Source: Spirillospora albida (GTDB lineage: Bacteria; Actinomycetota; Actinomycetes; Streptosporangiales; Streptosporangiaceae). From it: a stretch of DNA of 64,000 nucleotides. Shown one piece after another: positions 17,890-25,990 of this stretch. The position numbers were made by a program, and so were the translations under genes. Position 1 is the stretch's first letter. Every line of letters begins with the position of its first letter. The stretch spans positions 62,001 through 126,000 of the forward strand of contig NZ_JOFJ01000016.1 of assembly GCF_000718255.1 (NCBI RefSeq). The letters run 5' to 3'. The notes under the pieces are model-generated. The model did no database searches. It saw only the letters and a list, made by a program, of their open reading frames with translations, and was not told the DNA's origin.

Positions 17890-18414
17890 GTGTACGGTGT
17901 GGGCCCCACGGCGGACGAGAGACTCCTGCGCGCTCTCTACGACGAGCACGGCGGACCCCTGCTCGGCTACGTCCTGCGCCTGACCGGCGGTGACCGCGCC
18001 CAGGCGGAGGACGTCGTGCAGGAGACCCTGCTGCGCGCCTGGCGGCACCCGGACGCGCTGTCGGGCCGTCCCGTCCGGCCATGGCTGTTCACCGTCGCCC
18101 GCAACCTCGTCGTGGACGCGCACCGCGCCCGCCGCGCCCGCCCGCAGGAGACCCGCATCACCGAGCAGGTCCTGATGACGGCCGCCGGCTCCGACGACAT
18201 CGACCGCGCCCTCGAATCCTGGACGGTCGCCGAGGCGCTCGCCGACCTCAGCGCCCCGCACCGCGCGGTCCTCGTCGAGACGTACTACCGCGGCCGGTCG
18301 GTGGCGGAGGCGTCCAGGACGCTCGGCATCCCGCCCGGCACCGTCAAGTCCCGCACCTTCTACGCGCTGCGGGCGCTCAAGCTCGCATTGGAGGAGCGGG
18401 GGTTGGCGCCATGA
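17890..18414 (+). CDS. ECF sigma factor
   Basis: A 174-residue extracytoplasmic-function sigma factor. Sigma2 (about 12-80) includes DVVQETLLRAWRHPDAL and VRPWLFTVARNLVVD. Sigma4 (about 110-170) includes LVETYYRGRSVAEASRTLGIPPGTVKSR. It resembles SigL/SigK-type factors regulated by a zinc anti-sigma. GTG 17890 is the longest reasonable start and GTG 17899 is possible; neither has a clear ribosome site. It overlaps the anti-sigma gene by 4 bases, so the two are made together. Confidence 0.9.
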   Translation: MYGVGPTADERLLRALYDEHGGPLLGYVLRLTGGDRAQAEDVVQETLLRAWRHPDALSGRPVRPWLFTVARNLVVDAHRARRARPQETRITEQVLMTAAGSDDIDRALESWTVAEALADLSAPHRAVLVETYYRGRSVAEASRTLGIPPGTVKSRTFYALRALKLALEERGLAP

Positions 18415-19154
18415 ACGGCTGCGCGGACGTGCGCACCTCCCTCGGCGTGTACGTGGTCGGCGCGATCGACCCGAGCGAGCGCGCCGACGTCGACGCCCAC
18501 CTGGAGACCTGCCCGGCGTGCCGGGACGAGCTCGCCGGGCTGGCCGGCCTGCCCGCCCTGCTCGGCCGCGTCGACGAGGCCCAGCTCGACCTGGCCGCCG
18601 GCCCCGGACCGGAGATGCTGGACGCCCTGCTCTCCCGGGCGGCGGCGGAGCGGCGCAGGGGGCCGCTCCGCCGGCTCGCCCGGCGGCCGGGCGGCTGGGC
18701 GCCCCTCGCCGCGGCCGCCTGCGCGCTGCTCGTCGCGGGCGTCCTGCTCGGCGGGCTCTTCCGCCCGTCCGGCGACCGCGACGGCGCGACGCCGCGCCCG
18801 AGCCCCACGGCCTCGTCGCGTCCTCCCGGCGCCTCGCCGCCACCGGCGACGCCCCCGGTGGAGCAGATCACCGCGGAGGACCCGCAGACGAACATCAAGG
18901 CCATCGTCAACCTCCGCCGCAAGGCGTGGGGCACCGAGGTCGAGCTGTACCTGCGGGGCGTCCCGAAGGGCTCCAGCTGCCGGCTGATGGTGATCGCCCG
19001 CGACGGGAGGCGCGACGCCCTCGGCAGCTGGTACGTCCCCTACGGCGACGGCTACGGCGAGTACCGCGGCTCCACGATGTTCCCCCGAGGCCAGCTGTAC
19101 TCGTTCGAGATCGTCGGACTGGACGGACGGCCACTGCTGACCATCCCGACCTGA
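18411..19154 (+). CDS. Zinc-binding anti-sigma factor, membrane anchored
   Basis: A 247-residue partner of the upstream ECF sigma factor. The N-terminal ZAS-type zinc finger has HLETCPACRDEL (HxxxCxxC). It is followed by a membrane helix near 101-121 (APLAAAACALLVAGVLLGGL), a Pro/Ser-rich spacer and a beta-rich extracytoplasmic domain (about 155-247). The layout suggests that the outer domain senses an envelope signal and releases the sigma factor. ATG 18411 overlaps the sigma stop (ATGA). The signal is unknown. Confidence 0.87.
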   Translation: MNGCADVRTSLGVYVVGAIDPSERADVDAHLETCPACRDELAGLAGLPALLGRVDEAQLDLAAGPGPEMLDALLSRAAAERRRGPLRRLARRPGGWAPLAAAACALLVAGVLLGGLFRPSGDRDGATPRPSPTASSRPPGASPPPATPPVEQITAEDPQTNIKAIVNLRRKAWGTEVELYLRGVPKGSSCRLMVIARDGRRDALGSWYVPYGDGYGEYRGSTMFPRGQLYSFEIVGLDGRPLLTIPT

Positions 19155-19193
19155 CGTCTCCGGAAGAAATACGGGCCGGCGGGTGTTTCCGCG

Positions 19194-19619
19194 GTGATGA
19201 CAGGCGTATGGGTTGCGGCGGCGGTCCTGGCGGCGGCCACGGTGTTCGGTCTCGTCCGGCGGCACCGTGACGGCCGCCTCCGCGCGCGCGACGGGAAGGA
19301 CGCGGTGACCGACATCCTCGGCCCCGACGACATCGGCGTGCCGCTCGGAGAGAAGGCCACGCTCGTCCAGTTCTCCAGCGCGTTCTGCGCCCCGTGCCGG
19401 GCGACGCGCCGCGTCCTCGGCGAGGTGACCGAGATGGTGGCGGGCGTCGCGCACGTCGAACTCGACGCGGAGGCCAACCTCGAGCTCGTGCGCCGGCTGA
19501 ACGTGGTCCGCACGCCGACCGTGGTCGTCCTGGACGCGTCCGGACGCGTCGTCCGCCGCGCCTCCGGCGCCCCCCGCAAGGCCGACGTGATCGCGGCGCT
19601 CGGCGGCGTGATCACGTGA
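19194..19619 (+). CDS. Membrane-anchored thioredoxin-fold protein
   Basis: A 141-residue protein with an N-terminal membrane helix (about 4-21) and a thioredoxin fold. The active site is FCAPC, with Cys65 and Cys68, and the cis-Pro is in RTPTVVV. It probably reduces or exchanges disulfides at the membrane surface. Rv0816c occupies the equivalent place in M. tuberculosis. GTG 19194 is immediately followed by ATG 19197 and either could be used. It precedes the sulfurtransferase operon, separated by a hairpin and a promoter. Confidence 0.85.
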   Translation: MMTGVWVAAAVLAAATVFGLVRRHRDGRLRARDGKDAVTDILGPDDIGVPLGEKATLVQFSSAFCAPCRATRRVLGEVTEMVAGVAHVELDAEANLELVRRLNVVRTPTVVVLDASGRVVRRASGAPRKADVIAALGGVIT

Positions 19620-19649
19620 ACGGCATCACGATGACCTGCGGCAAGACGA

Positions 19650-19685
19650 GTGTCACCGTCTCGCAAGGCGAGACGGATGTGACAC
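19650..19685. promoter_or_regulatory. Hairpin/inverted repeat after the thioredoxin gene
   Basis: The outer arms GTGTCAC (19650-19656) and GTGACAC (19679-19685) and inner arms CGTCTCGC (19657-19664) and GCGAGACG (19668-19675) form a 15-bp stem with one 3-base bulge and an AAG loop. It ends in the -35 region of the next promoter. It could be a terminator for the thioredoxin gene or an operator. Confidence 0.55.
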
Positions 19686-19708
19686 GGCGTGGATTGTCGG
19701 CTTAACAT
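19679..19708 (+). promoter_or_regulatory. Promoter of the leader peptide and sulfurtransferase operon
   Basis: GTGACA at 19679-19684 (-35) and TAACAT at 19703-19708 (-10) are 18 bases apart. The -10 ends seven bases before GTG 19716, which predicts a leaderless start for the short leader ORF. Confidence 0.55.
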
Positions 19709-19715
19709 CATGTCC

Positions 19716-19802
19716 GTGCGTTACTGGACAGAGCAGATGCTCACGAAGCGTCGCGCGGTCGACTTCTGCCGCGTGGCCGCCTCGCTCTGTCGCATGGCCT
19801 GA
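19716..19802 (+). CDS. Leaderless cysteine-containing leader peptide (attenuator ORF)
   Basis: A 28-codon ORF ending in FCRVAASLCRMA, placed 78 bases before the DUF4395-sulfurtransferase-DUF1416 operon. Mycobacteria have leaderless Cys-rich short ORFs that sense cysteine by ribosome stalling; one family (named Ms5788A in M. smegmatis) lies before the equivalent genes. The RRAVDFCRVAASLCR ending fits that pattern, although here there are only two separated Cys codons. GTG 19716 is favoured by the promoter position; ATG 19710 in the same frame is the alternative (30 residues). Function is inferred from position and similarity. Confidence 0.65.
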   Translation: MRYWTEQMLTKRRAVDFCRVAASLCRMA

Positions 19803-19880
19803 GGCATCGAGCCCGTCCGCCCCGAGCACTTCCGACTTCCAGCTCGTACGTACGCACGCTTCTCCTTCTGGAGCACCCCG

Positions 19881-20318
19881 ATGCAGGTCGACCCACGCGG
19901 GCAGCGCTTCGCCGCGACCCTCACAACGGCCGTTCTGATCGCGGTGCTCGTGACGGAAAGCGGGGTTCTGCTCGCCGCTCAGGCCGCGGTCTTCGCCATC
20001 GCGATCCTCTTCGGCCTCCGGTACGCGCCGTACGGACTGGTCTACTCCGTGCTGATCCGTCCCCGGCTCGGTCCGCCACGGGAGCTCGAAGACGAGGCCC
20101 CGCCCCGGTTCGCCCAGGGTGTCGGCCTCGCCTTCGCCCTGGTGGGCACGGCCGGATACGCGACGGGGCTCACCTGGCTCGGCATCGGTGCCACCGCCTT
20201 CGCGCTGGGGGCGGCGTTCCTGAACGCGGTGTTCGGGTTCTGCCTCGGCTGCGAGATGTATCTCATCATCCGTCGTATCACCGCGAAGATTCGCTCCGAG
20301 AGGGAGGTTCCCGCATGA
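19881..20318 (+). CDS. DUF4395 membrane protein of the sulfurtransferase operon
   Basis: A 145-residue protein with about four membrane helices and the DUF4395 opening VDPRGQRFAA. Near its C-terminus it has CLGC (Cys121, Cys124), a possible redox or sulfur-handling pair facing one side of the membrane. It overlaps the sulfurtransferase gene by 4 bases (ATGA), so it is probably a partner in sulfur transfer or trafficking. No activity has been assigned to the family that I know of. Confidence 0.8.
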   Translation: MQVDPRGQRFAATLTTAVLIAVLVTESGVLLAAQAAVFAIAILFGLRYAPYGLVYSVLIRPRLGPPRELEDEAPPRFAQGVGLAFALVGTAGYATGLTWLGIGATAFALGAAFLNAVFGFCLGCEMYLIIRRITAKIRSEREVPA

Positions 20319-21154
20319 GCCGCTCAGACGTCCTGGTGGACGCCGCATGGGTTGAGGCCAACCTGGACGCACCGGGCCTGGTCCTGGTCGAGGTCGACGA
20401 GGACGTGTCCGCCTACGACAAGGGCCACATCCGTGGCGCCGTGAAGATCGACTGGAAGACCGAGCTGCAGGACCCGGTCCGCCGCGACTTCGTCGACAAG
20501 GAGGGCTTCGAGCAGCTCCTGTCCGGCAAGGGCATCGCCAACGACGACCTCGTCATCCTCTACGGCGGCAACAACAACTGGTTCGCGGCCTACGCCTACT
20601 GGTACTTCAAGCTGTACGGGCACGAGAACGTGAAGCTGCTCGACGGCGGCCGCAAGAAGTGGGAGCTGGACTCCCGCGAGCTGGTCACCGACGTGCCGTC
20701 CCGTCCGGCCACCCAGTACAAGGCCAAGGACCAGGACCTGTCGATCCGCGCGTTCCGCGACGAGGTCGTCGACGCCATCGGCGCGCAGAACCTCATCGAC
20801 GTCCGCTCCCCGGACGAGTTCAGCGGCAAGCTGCTCGCCCCGGCGCACCTGCCGCAGGAGCAGTCGCAGCGGGCCGGCCACGTGCCGACCGCCCGCAGCA
20901 TCCCGTGGTCGAAGGCGGCCAACGACGACGGCACCTTCAAGTCGGACGAGGAGCTCCGCAAGCTCTACACCGAGGCCGGCGTGGACCTGTCCAAGGACAC
21001 CATCGCCTACTGCCGCATCGGCGAGCGCTCGTCCCACACCTGGTTCGCGCTCCGCGAGCTCCTCGGCCTGGAGAACGTCAAGAACTACGACGGCTCCTGG
21101 ACCGAGTACGGCTCGCTCGTGGGCGTCCCGATCGAACTCGGCGAGCCCAAGTAA
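20315..21154 (+). CDS. Thiosulfate sulfurtransferase, CysA2/rhodanese type
   Basis: A 279-residue tandem rhodanese that moves sulfur from thiosulfate to an acceptor such as cyanide or a thiol. The N-terminal rhodanese domain (about 1-130) is inactive-looking. The C-terminal domain (about 155-275) has the catalytic loop CRIGERSS with Cys233. The length and the motifs WVEANLD, YGGNNNWFAAYAYWY and DVRSPDEFSGK match actinobacterial CysA2/SseA-like enzymes (Rv0815c in M. tuberculosis). It is coupled to the DUF4395 gene upstream and followed after 50 bases by DUF1416. Confidence 0.93.
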   Translation: MSRSDVLVDAAWVEANLDAPGLVLVEVDEDVSAYDKGHIRGAVKIDWKTELQDPVRRDFVDKEGFEQLLSGKGIANDDLVILYGGNNNWFAAYAYWYFKLYGHENVKLLDGGRKKWELDSRELVTDVPSRPATQYKAKDQDLSIRAFRDEVVDAIGAQNLIDVRSPDEFSGKLLAPAHLPQEQSQRAGHVPTARSIPWSKAANDDGTFKSDEELRKLYTEAGVDLSKDTIAYCRIGERSSHTWFALRELLGLENVKNYDGSWTEYGSLVGVPIELGEPK

Positions 21155-21204
21155 TCGACCGTCCGGATCCACGACCCTTCCGTGCACGCGGAGATGGAGG
21201 AGCT

Positions 21205-21513
21205 ATGACCCAGGGTTGCGCAGCGCCCGAGCAGACCGCCCACCTGCCCGCCACCGTCGACCTCGCCAACGAGGCCGTCATCCAGGGCACCGTCACCCGT
21301 GACGGCGTTCCGGTGTCCAGCGCCTACGCGCGCCTGCTGGACGCGTCCGGCGAGTTCACCGCCGAGGTCGTCACCGGCGAGGAGGGCGTGTTCCGCTTCT
21401 TCGCCGCCGACGGCGACTGGACCGTCCGCGTCCTCGCGGCCGGCGGCGTGAGCGTCGACAGCACCGTCACGGCCAAGACCGGCGAGCTCGCCGCGCTCCA
21501 GGTCGCGATCTGA
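21205..21513 (+). CDS. DUF1416 protein (SseC-like)
   Basis: A 102-residue beta-rich protein matching the DUF1416/SseC family that follows CysA2 in actinobacteria (Rv0814c in M. tuberculosis). The N-terminal TQGCAAPEQT carries one Cys; the rest resembles a small transthyretin/carboxypeptidase-regulatory fold (VIQGTVTRDGVPVSSAYARL). ATG 21205 has GGAGG a few bases upstream. It is the last gene of the operon, before a strong terminator. Role inferred: partner in sulfur transfer. Confidence 0.88.
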   Translation: MTQGCAAPEQTAHLPATVDLANEAVIQGTVTRDGVPVSSAYARLLDASGEFTAEVVTGEEGVFRFFAADGDWTVRVLAAGGVSVDSTVTAKTGELAALQVAI

Positions 21514-21530
21514 CCGATTCCGGTCTCCGG

Positions 21531-21564
21531 AGCCCCGCCGTCCGCCCACCCGGACGGCGGGGCT
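21531..21564 (+). terminator. Intrinsic terminator of the sulfurtransferase operon
   Basis: A perfect 14-bp stem (21531-21544 with 21551-21564, arms AGCCCCGCCGTCCG and its complement) around 6 bases, followed by a short T-rich tract. Confidence 0.85.
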
Positions 21565-21613
21565 TCGTGCTTTTCCGGGGCCGGGCGGGGTCACCGAGGT
21601 TACGATCGGCGCG

Positions 21614-22918
21614 ATGTCCGTCTTGTCGCCCACGTCGCCGCTGATCCTGCCCTGGCATACGCTCCGGCTGGCCGGCCGCTTCGCGCTGCCCCTCACGCTC
21701 TGGTTCAGCCTCGGCGAACTGCTGCGCTTCGGCGCCATGTACGGCGGCTACCGGCTCGGTGAGATGAAGGGCGCGGCGGCGGCCACCGCGCCGGTCCTCA
21801 CCGTCGGGCTCCTCGCGACGATCACCCTCGCCGTCGCGGTCGCGATGGTGCACTGCGTCCGGGAGGGCCTGGACATCGTCCAGGCGCGCGAGGACGACGG
21901 CGACCTCGCCCCGTGGGCCGTCGGGAACGACGAGTCCGTCGCCGCGGCCATCGGCCGCGCGGCCCTGCCCTTCGTCATCTTCTACCTGGCGTGGGGCATG
22001 TTCGGCGAGGACGCCCGCGAGTTCGCGAACCAGGCGGCGTCCCGCGGCCTCGCCGAGAAGGGCCTCGAAGGCCAGATCCAGGGCATCGGGATGCTCCTGT
22101 CCCTGCACCGGCACATCGGCCTGGCGATCGGCCTCACGGCCGGGTTCCTCGCCGCGAAGTTCCTCGCCGACTTCTTGCTGCGGACGCGCTTCCCCCGGCT
22201 CGGCCCCGCCGTCGCCGCCGTCCTGGAGATCAACTTCGCCCTGTTCGCGGTGTTCACCATCGACCGCGTGCGCCGCGAGGCCACCGACTGGCTGGCGGAC
22301 CGGGAGGTCTGGAACCGGGTGGACGACGTCGCCGGACCCGTCCTCGACCTGTGGCCGCCGTTCCAGAACGCCGTCCTCGGCGCCCTCATCTGGCTCGTGA
22401 TCGCCGGGGTGATCCTCGGCCTGGACGTCGCCGACGAGCGGATCGTCCTCGGACGGAGCCTGGCGGCCCGGCGGATCGCGGACGCCGGCGGCCTCCACCG
22501 CACAGGCAGCGCCCGCGAGGTCCTCACCCGCGGCCTGCGCGCGATGTGGCTGCCCGCCTGGTACGGGCTGCGGCTCGTCCGCCGCTCGGGCCTCCTGCCG
22601 TTCGCGGTGTTCGCCCTGCTCTTCTCCGCCCTGCACGTCGGAGAGGACGCGGCCCGGCGGCTCGTCTACGAGCTGATCGGGCCGCATCCGGTCACCTGGT
22701 GGGTGCCGCGGCTGCCGCTCATCGGGTACGGCACCGGCCTGGTCTTCGAGATCCTGCGGATCTGCCTGCTCGCCGCCGCGTTCAACCTCGTGATGACCCG
22801 TGTCACAGAGCAAAGCGCAGCAAAGGCAGTGTCCCCTTCGGCCGTGTCCCCGGCCGCGGCCGCACCTCCAGCGACACCGCCTCCACCTTGGCGCGGGGCA
22901 CCGTACCCCGAACCGTGA
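21614..22918 (+). CDS. Integral membrane protein of unknown function
   Basis: A 434-residue protein with about eight hydrophobic helices spread over the first 400 residues and a Pro/Ala-rich cytoplasmic tail. Conserved-looking features include the opening TSPLILPWHTLRLAGRFALPL and a DVADERIVLGRSL loop in the middle. I do not recognise a family or a catalytic motif. Its last 116 bases overlap the end of a gene on the other strand (22803-22918), so the two mRNAs would be antisense there. The Pro-rich tail might be read past the true conserved end. Confidence 0.72.
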   Translation: MSVLSPTSPLILPWHTLRLAGRFALPLTLWFSLGELLRFGAMYGGYRLGEMKGAAAATAPVLTVGLLATITLAVAVAMVHCVREGLDIVQAREDDGDLAPWAVGNDESVAAAIGRAALPFVIFYLAWGMFGEDAREFANQAASRGLAEKGLEGQIQGIGMLLSLHRHIGLAIGLTAGFLAAKFLADFLLRTRFPRLGPAVAAVLEINFALFAVFTIDRVRREATDWLADREVWNRVDDVAGPVLDLWPPFQNAVLGALIWLVIAGVILGLDVADERIVLGRSLAARRIADAGGLHRTGSAREVLTRGLRAMWLPAWYGLRLVRRSGLLPFAVFALLFSALHVGEDAARRLVYELIGPHPVTWWVPRLPLIGYGTGLVFEILRICLLAAAFNLVMTRVTEQSAAKAVSPSAVSPAAAAPPATPPPPWRGAPYPEP

Positions 22919-23327
22919 GCCGCGACACGGTGTTCGCCCGCGGCGTCCCGCTCACCAGCCCGTCCGCCGACCAGTAGCGCCCCGCCCCGTCGACCAGCCG
23001 GTACTCGACGCCGTACGCGGCCGTCTTCGCGCCCGCCGCGTCCTCGGGCCGCAGGACCATCGCGATCCGCAGCTCCGTGACGTCCGGGCCGGACGGACCC
23101 TTGAGCGGCGGCGCGGTCCGCCGCTCCAGGACCCGCCAGCGGACGCCGGAGAGCCGGCCGATCCCGTTCTTCGCCACCACCGTCGCCTTCTCCGGCGGCT
23201 CCAGGTGCCGCCGGACGTTCCGCGACTCGTCCACCCAATGGAACGCGAGGAGTGCCGGCACCACCACCGCGACCAGGAGAGCCTCGAGAACTCGCCTGTC
23301 GCGAGGCGACACCACCGGTTCCGTCAC
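22803..23327 (-). CDS. Hypothetical membrane-anchored protein, third gene of a coupled trio
   Basis: A 174-residue protein with one N-terminal membrane helix (about 13-29, LEALLVAVVVPALLAF) and an extracytoplasmic beta-rich domain (TELRIAMVLRPEDA..., VEYRLVDGAGRYWSADGLV). No catalytic motif is seen. ATG 23327 overlaps the preceding gene's stop (ATGA). Its 3' end overlaps the convergent membrane protein gene by 116 bases. The trio's common shape (one helix plus beta domain) suggests an envelope complex; the function is unknown. Confidence 0.68.
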   Translation of the reverse strand: MTEPVVSPRDRRVLEALLVAVVVPALLAFHWVDESRNVRRHLEPPEKATVVAKNGIGRLSGVRWRVLERRTAPPLKGPSGPDVTELRIAMVLRPEDAAGAKTAAYGVEYRLVDGAGRYWSADGLVSGTPRANTVSRLTVRGTVPRAKVEAVSLEVRPRPGTRPKGTLPLLRFAL

Positions 23328-23926
23328 GACGATCCCTTCCTCACGTCCAGGCCGTCGGCGGCGGTGCGGAGCAGCTCCGCCGCTCCGTCCTCGTTGATCC
23401 GCAGATCGACGTCCGTCGCGGCGGACAGCTGCGGCAGCAGCCCGCCCGCACCGACCACGAGGCGCGCACCGGCGAGCCGCTTCCGCGGAAGCTCGAAGAC
23501 GAAGACCGCCGGCGTCCAGATCAGCGGCTGGAAGACCGGCAGGGCCGGGTTGGCGGCCTCCAGCCGCGGTTCCGCGTCGAAGGCGTACCCGCCGGGCGTC
23601 TCCAGCGTCGCCGACCGCAGGGACAGGGGCTCGCGCCGGCTCATCACCCGCACGCGCACTGCGAGGTACACGCCGTCCGTCCCGATCGTCCTCGTCCTCG
23701 CGAACGACAGGCTCGGCGCGAGCGATCGCGCCGCGTCCACCCCCTCGACTTTCAGCGAGAAGTCCCGGTTGCCGATCTCGTCACCGAGACGGCCGTGGCT
23801 GCGGATCGGATCGAGCTCGCGCGCCTCGATCCGCGGCTCGAGGGCGTGCAGCCACATCGCGCCCGCGAGCATGACCGTCCCGGCGACCGCCGTCCCGCCC
23901 CGCACGAGCAGCGCGCGCCCGTTCAC
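23324..23926 (-). CDS. Hypothetical membrane-anchored protein, second gene of a coupled trio
   Basis: A 200-residue protein with an N-terminal helix (about 5-22, LLVRGGTAVAGTVMLAGAMW) and a beta-rich outer domain like that of its neighbours. GTG 23926 overlaps the upstream stop (GTGA) and its own stop overlaps the next start (ATGA), so the start is set by coupling, not by the longer open frame. I do not recognise the family; the pattern of strands recalls DUF4352-like telokin/immunoglobulin domains. Confidence 0.68.
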   Translation of the reverse strand: MNGRALLVRGGTAVAGTVMLAGAMWLHALEPRIEARELDPIRSHGRLGDEIGNRDFSLKVEGVDAARSLAPSLSFARTRTIGTDGVYLAVRVRVMSRREPLSLRSATLETPGGYAFDAEPRLEAANPALPVFQPLIWTPAVFVFELPRKRLAGARLVVGAGGLLPQLSAATDVDLRINEDGAAELLRTAADGLDVRKGSS

Positions 23927-24528
23927 GACGCCGCCACCGGCAGGGTCAGCCGCCCGGCGAACGGTTCCTCGGTGTCGACCATCCACCGGTACGTCTCGTC
24001 GGTGAACCCGTGGTCGTACTTCCACCTGCGGACGCCCACCGTGAAGCTCCGAGGCGGATTCGCCTGCCCCAGCTTCCACATGGCGGACACCTCGACGGCC
24101 AGCCCCGGCTGCGTGACCTGCGTGGTGGCGCCCGCGGCGAGCCCCTCGATCTCGTCCGGCCTCACCCATTTCCCGGCCGCCGTACGGGCCACGACCGCCT
24201 CCTGAACCCCGCCGAAGCCGAGCGGCGCCGTCTCCTTGCCCTTGTTGACGACCCGCATCCGCACGATCAGGAACCGCTCCTTCTGATTCCCCAGCCCCGA
24301 GTCACCCGCGCCGACGCGGACGTCCCGCACGGTGACGTCGAACAACTCGGTATCGAGAACCGCACCGGCCCTCTTCACGGGCTCCTTGGGCGTCTCCTCG
24401 AACCCCCCGGTCACCCACACCAGCGGCACCAGCACGGCGAGCACGCCCAGCACCGCCCCGACCGCGACGAGCCGCCGCGGCGCCCGCCGCCCCTCCGGGC
24501 CGGGCGGAACCGGTGCATAGCCCTGCAT
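23923..24528 (-). CDS. Hypothetical membrane-anchored DUF4352-like protein, first gene of a coupled trio
   Basis: A 201-residue protein: a short Pro-rich cytosolic start (MQGYAPVPPGPEG), one membrane helix (about 21-40), then a beta domain. Stretches such as FLIVRMRVVNKGKETAPLGFGG recall the DUF4352 immunoglobulin-like family of surface proteins. ATG 24528 begins the Pro-rich segment; no clear ribosome site precedes it. It is divergent from the first mycosin gene across 181 bases, where its promoter must lie. The position beside the ESX cluster may or may not be functional. Confidence 0.7.
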   Translation of the reverse strand: MQGYAPVPPGPEGRRAPRRLVAVGAVLGVLAVLVPLVWVTGGFEETPKEPVKRAGAVLDTELFDVTVRDVRVGAGDSGLGNQKERFLIVRMRVVNKGKETAPLGFGGVQEAVVARTAAGKWVRPDEIEGLAAGATTQVTQPGLAVEVSAMWKLGQANPPRSFTVGVRRWKYDHGFTDETYRWMVDTEEPFAGRLTLPVAAS

Positions 24529-24709
24529 GCGCCCGATGCTAACGGCGATCCGCGCTCGGCGGGATGCCTCCCGGAACGCCGTCCGCCCCGGCGGCGTCCG
24601 CGAACGGTCCGGCCCGCCCGGCCGCGGTGGGACGCCCGGCCGGACGTGAATCACGTCTGCGGAATCCCTTAGAGTCGTGGCGTTCGAACGTGTCGGGAAG
24701 AGGCGGAAC

Positions 24710-25990
24710 ATGCGCATTGGGCGACTCGCGGCGGGAACCGGCAGCCTGGTCGTGACGTCCGCGCTCGTGCTCGCCCCGGCGGCCTCGGCCGCCCCCGCCG
24801 AGCGTCCCCGCGTGGCGCCGACCCCCACTCCGAAGCCGAAGAAGACGCGCAAGCCGGAGCGGCCGTCGGTCCCGTCCCAGCCCGCGTGCAACAAGCCGAG
24901 CGGGCAGCCGGCGTCGGCCATCACCATCGAGCCGTGGGCGCAGCGGCGGCTGGACTTCGAGCAGGCATGGCGGATCACCCGCGGCAAGGGGGTGACCGTC
25001 GCCGTCGTCGACAGCGGCATCACGGCGAGCCACCCGCAGTTGCGCGGCAAGATCGCGGCGAGCTTCGACGCGACGAGGTCCACCACCGACGACTGCATCG
25101 GACACGGCACGCAGGTCGCCGGTATCATCGCCGCGTCCGACATGCGCGCCCGCAACGTCCCGTTCATCGGTGTCGCTCCGCAGGTCAGGCTGCTGAACGC
25201 CAAGTTCGCCGGCGGGCAGAGCACCAACGACACCCTGCTGCTGCCCCGCGCCATCACCTGGGCCGCCGAACGGGGCGCCGACGTGATCAACGTTTCGGTG
25301 GACGCCCCCGACACGCCCGCGCTGCGCACCGCCGTGCGGTTCGCGCAGCGCCGCGACGCCCTGATCGTCGCGTCCGCCGGGAACGTCGCCGAGGACCAGC
25401 GGGGCAAGGAGAGCGCCGCCTACCCGGCGAGCTATCCGGGGGTGCTGTCCGTCGCCGCCGTGGACGAGGCCGGGACGATCACCGGGTTCTCCAACCTCAA
25501 GACGCGCATCGACGTGTCGGCGCCGGGGCAGAACGTCATCTCGACCCTCGGCAGCGGCTATGTCGGCGGACTTCAGGGCACCAGTTTCGGCGCCCCCTAC
25601 GCGGCGGGGGTGGCGGCCCTCGTCCGCGCCCGGCACCCCAGGCTCACCTACCAGCAGGTCATCAACCGCATCCTGATCACCGCCGAGGGCGGCAACGGCC
25701 AGGGCAGCGGACACGGGATGATCAGTCCGCTGCAGGCGGTGACGGCGCTCGTCGACCCGAACGCGCAGCCCGGCGCGGCGAGCGCCCGGCCGATGAGCGG
25801 GGCGGTGCCCATCGCCAAGCCGGAGCCGGTCGACCACCGCACCCGCGATATCGGCCTCGCCGTCGCGGGCGGCGCCCTCGCGCTCGCCCTGGCCGTCGCG
25901 TTCGCCGGGGCGGTCATCCCGGCCGGTCGCCGGCGCGGCTGGAGGCCGGGACGCGCCGCCCCGCTCGCGAACGACCGCGATCAGCCCTGA
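24710..25990 (+). CDS. mycP: Mycosin, subtilisin-like protease of the ESX locus (copy 1)
   Basis: A 426-residue secreted, membrane-anchored serine protease that stabilises and processes ESX components. It has a signal peptide (about 1-28), a Pro/Lys-rich pro-region, a peptidase S8 domain with Asp101 (VVDSG), His132 (GHGT) and Ser292 (GTSFGAP), and a C-terminal membrane helix (about 382-405). ATG 24710 follows AAGAGG by six bases; the ATG 11 codons earlier would disrupt the signal peptide. Its 3' end overlaps the end of eccC by 10 bases on the opposite strand. Confidence 0.92.
   Translation: MRIGRLAAGTGSLVVTSALVLAPAASAAPAERPRVAPTPTPKPKKTRKPERPSVPSQPACNKPSGQPASAITIEPWAQRRLDFEQAWRITRGKGVTVAVVDSGITASHPQLRGKIAASFDATRSTTDDCIGHGTQVAGIIAASDMRARNVPFIGVAPQVRLLNAKFAGGQSTNDTLLLPRAITWAAERGADVINVSVDAPDTPALRTAVRFAQRRDALIVASAGNVAEDQRGKESAAYPASYPGVLSVAAVDEAGTITGFSNLKTRIDVSAPGQNVISTLGSGYVGGLQGTSFGAPYAAGVAALVRARHPRLTYQQVINRILITAEGGNGQGSGHGMISPLQAVTALVDPNAQPGAASARPMSGAVPIAKPEPVDHRTRDIGLAVAGGALALALAVAFAGAVIPAGRRRGWRPGRAAPLANDRDQP

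Noticed and set aside
22919..24205. Plus-strand frames opposite the three-gene trio
   Set aside because: Arg/Pro-rich products. The minus-strand trio has consistent ATGA/GTGA coupling and membrane-anchor plus beta-domain structure.
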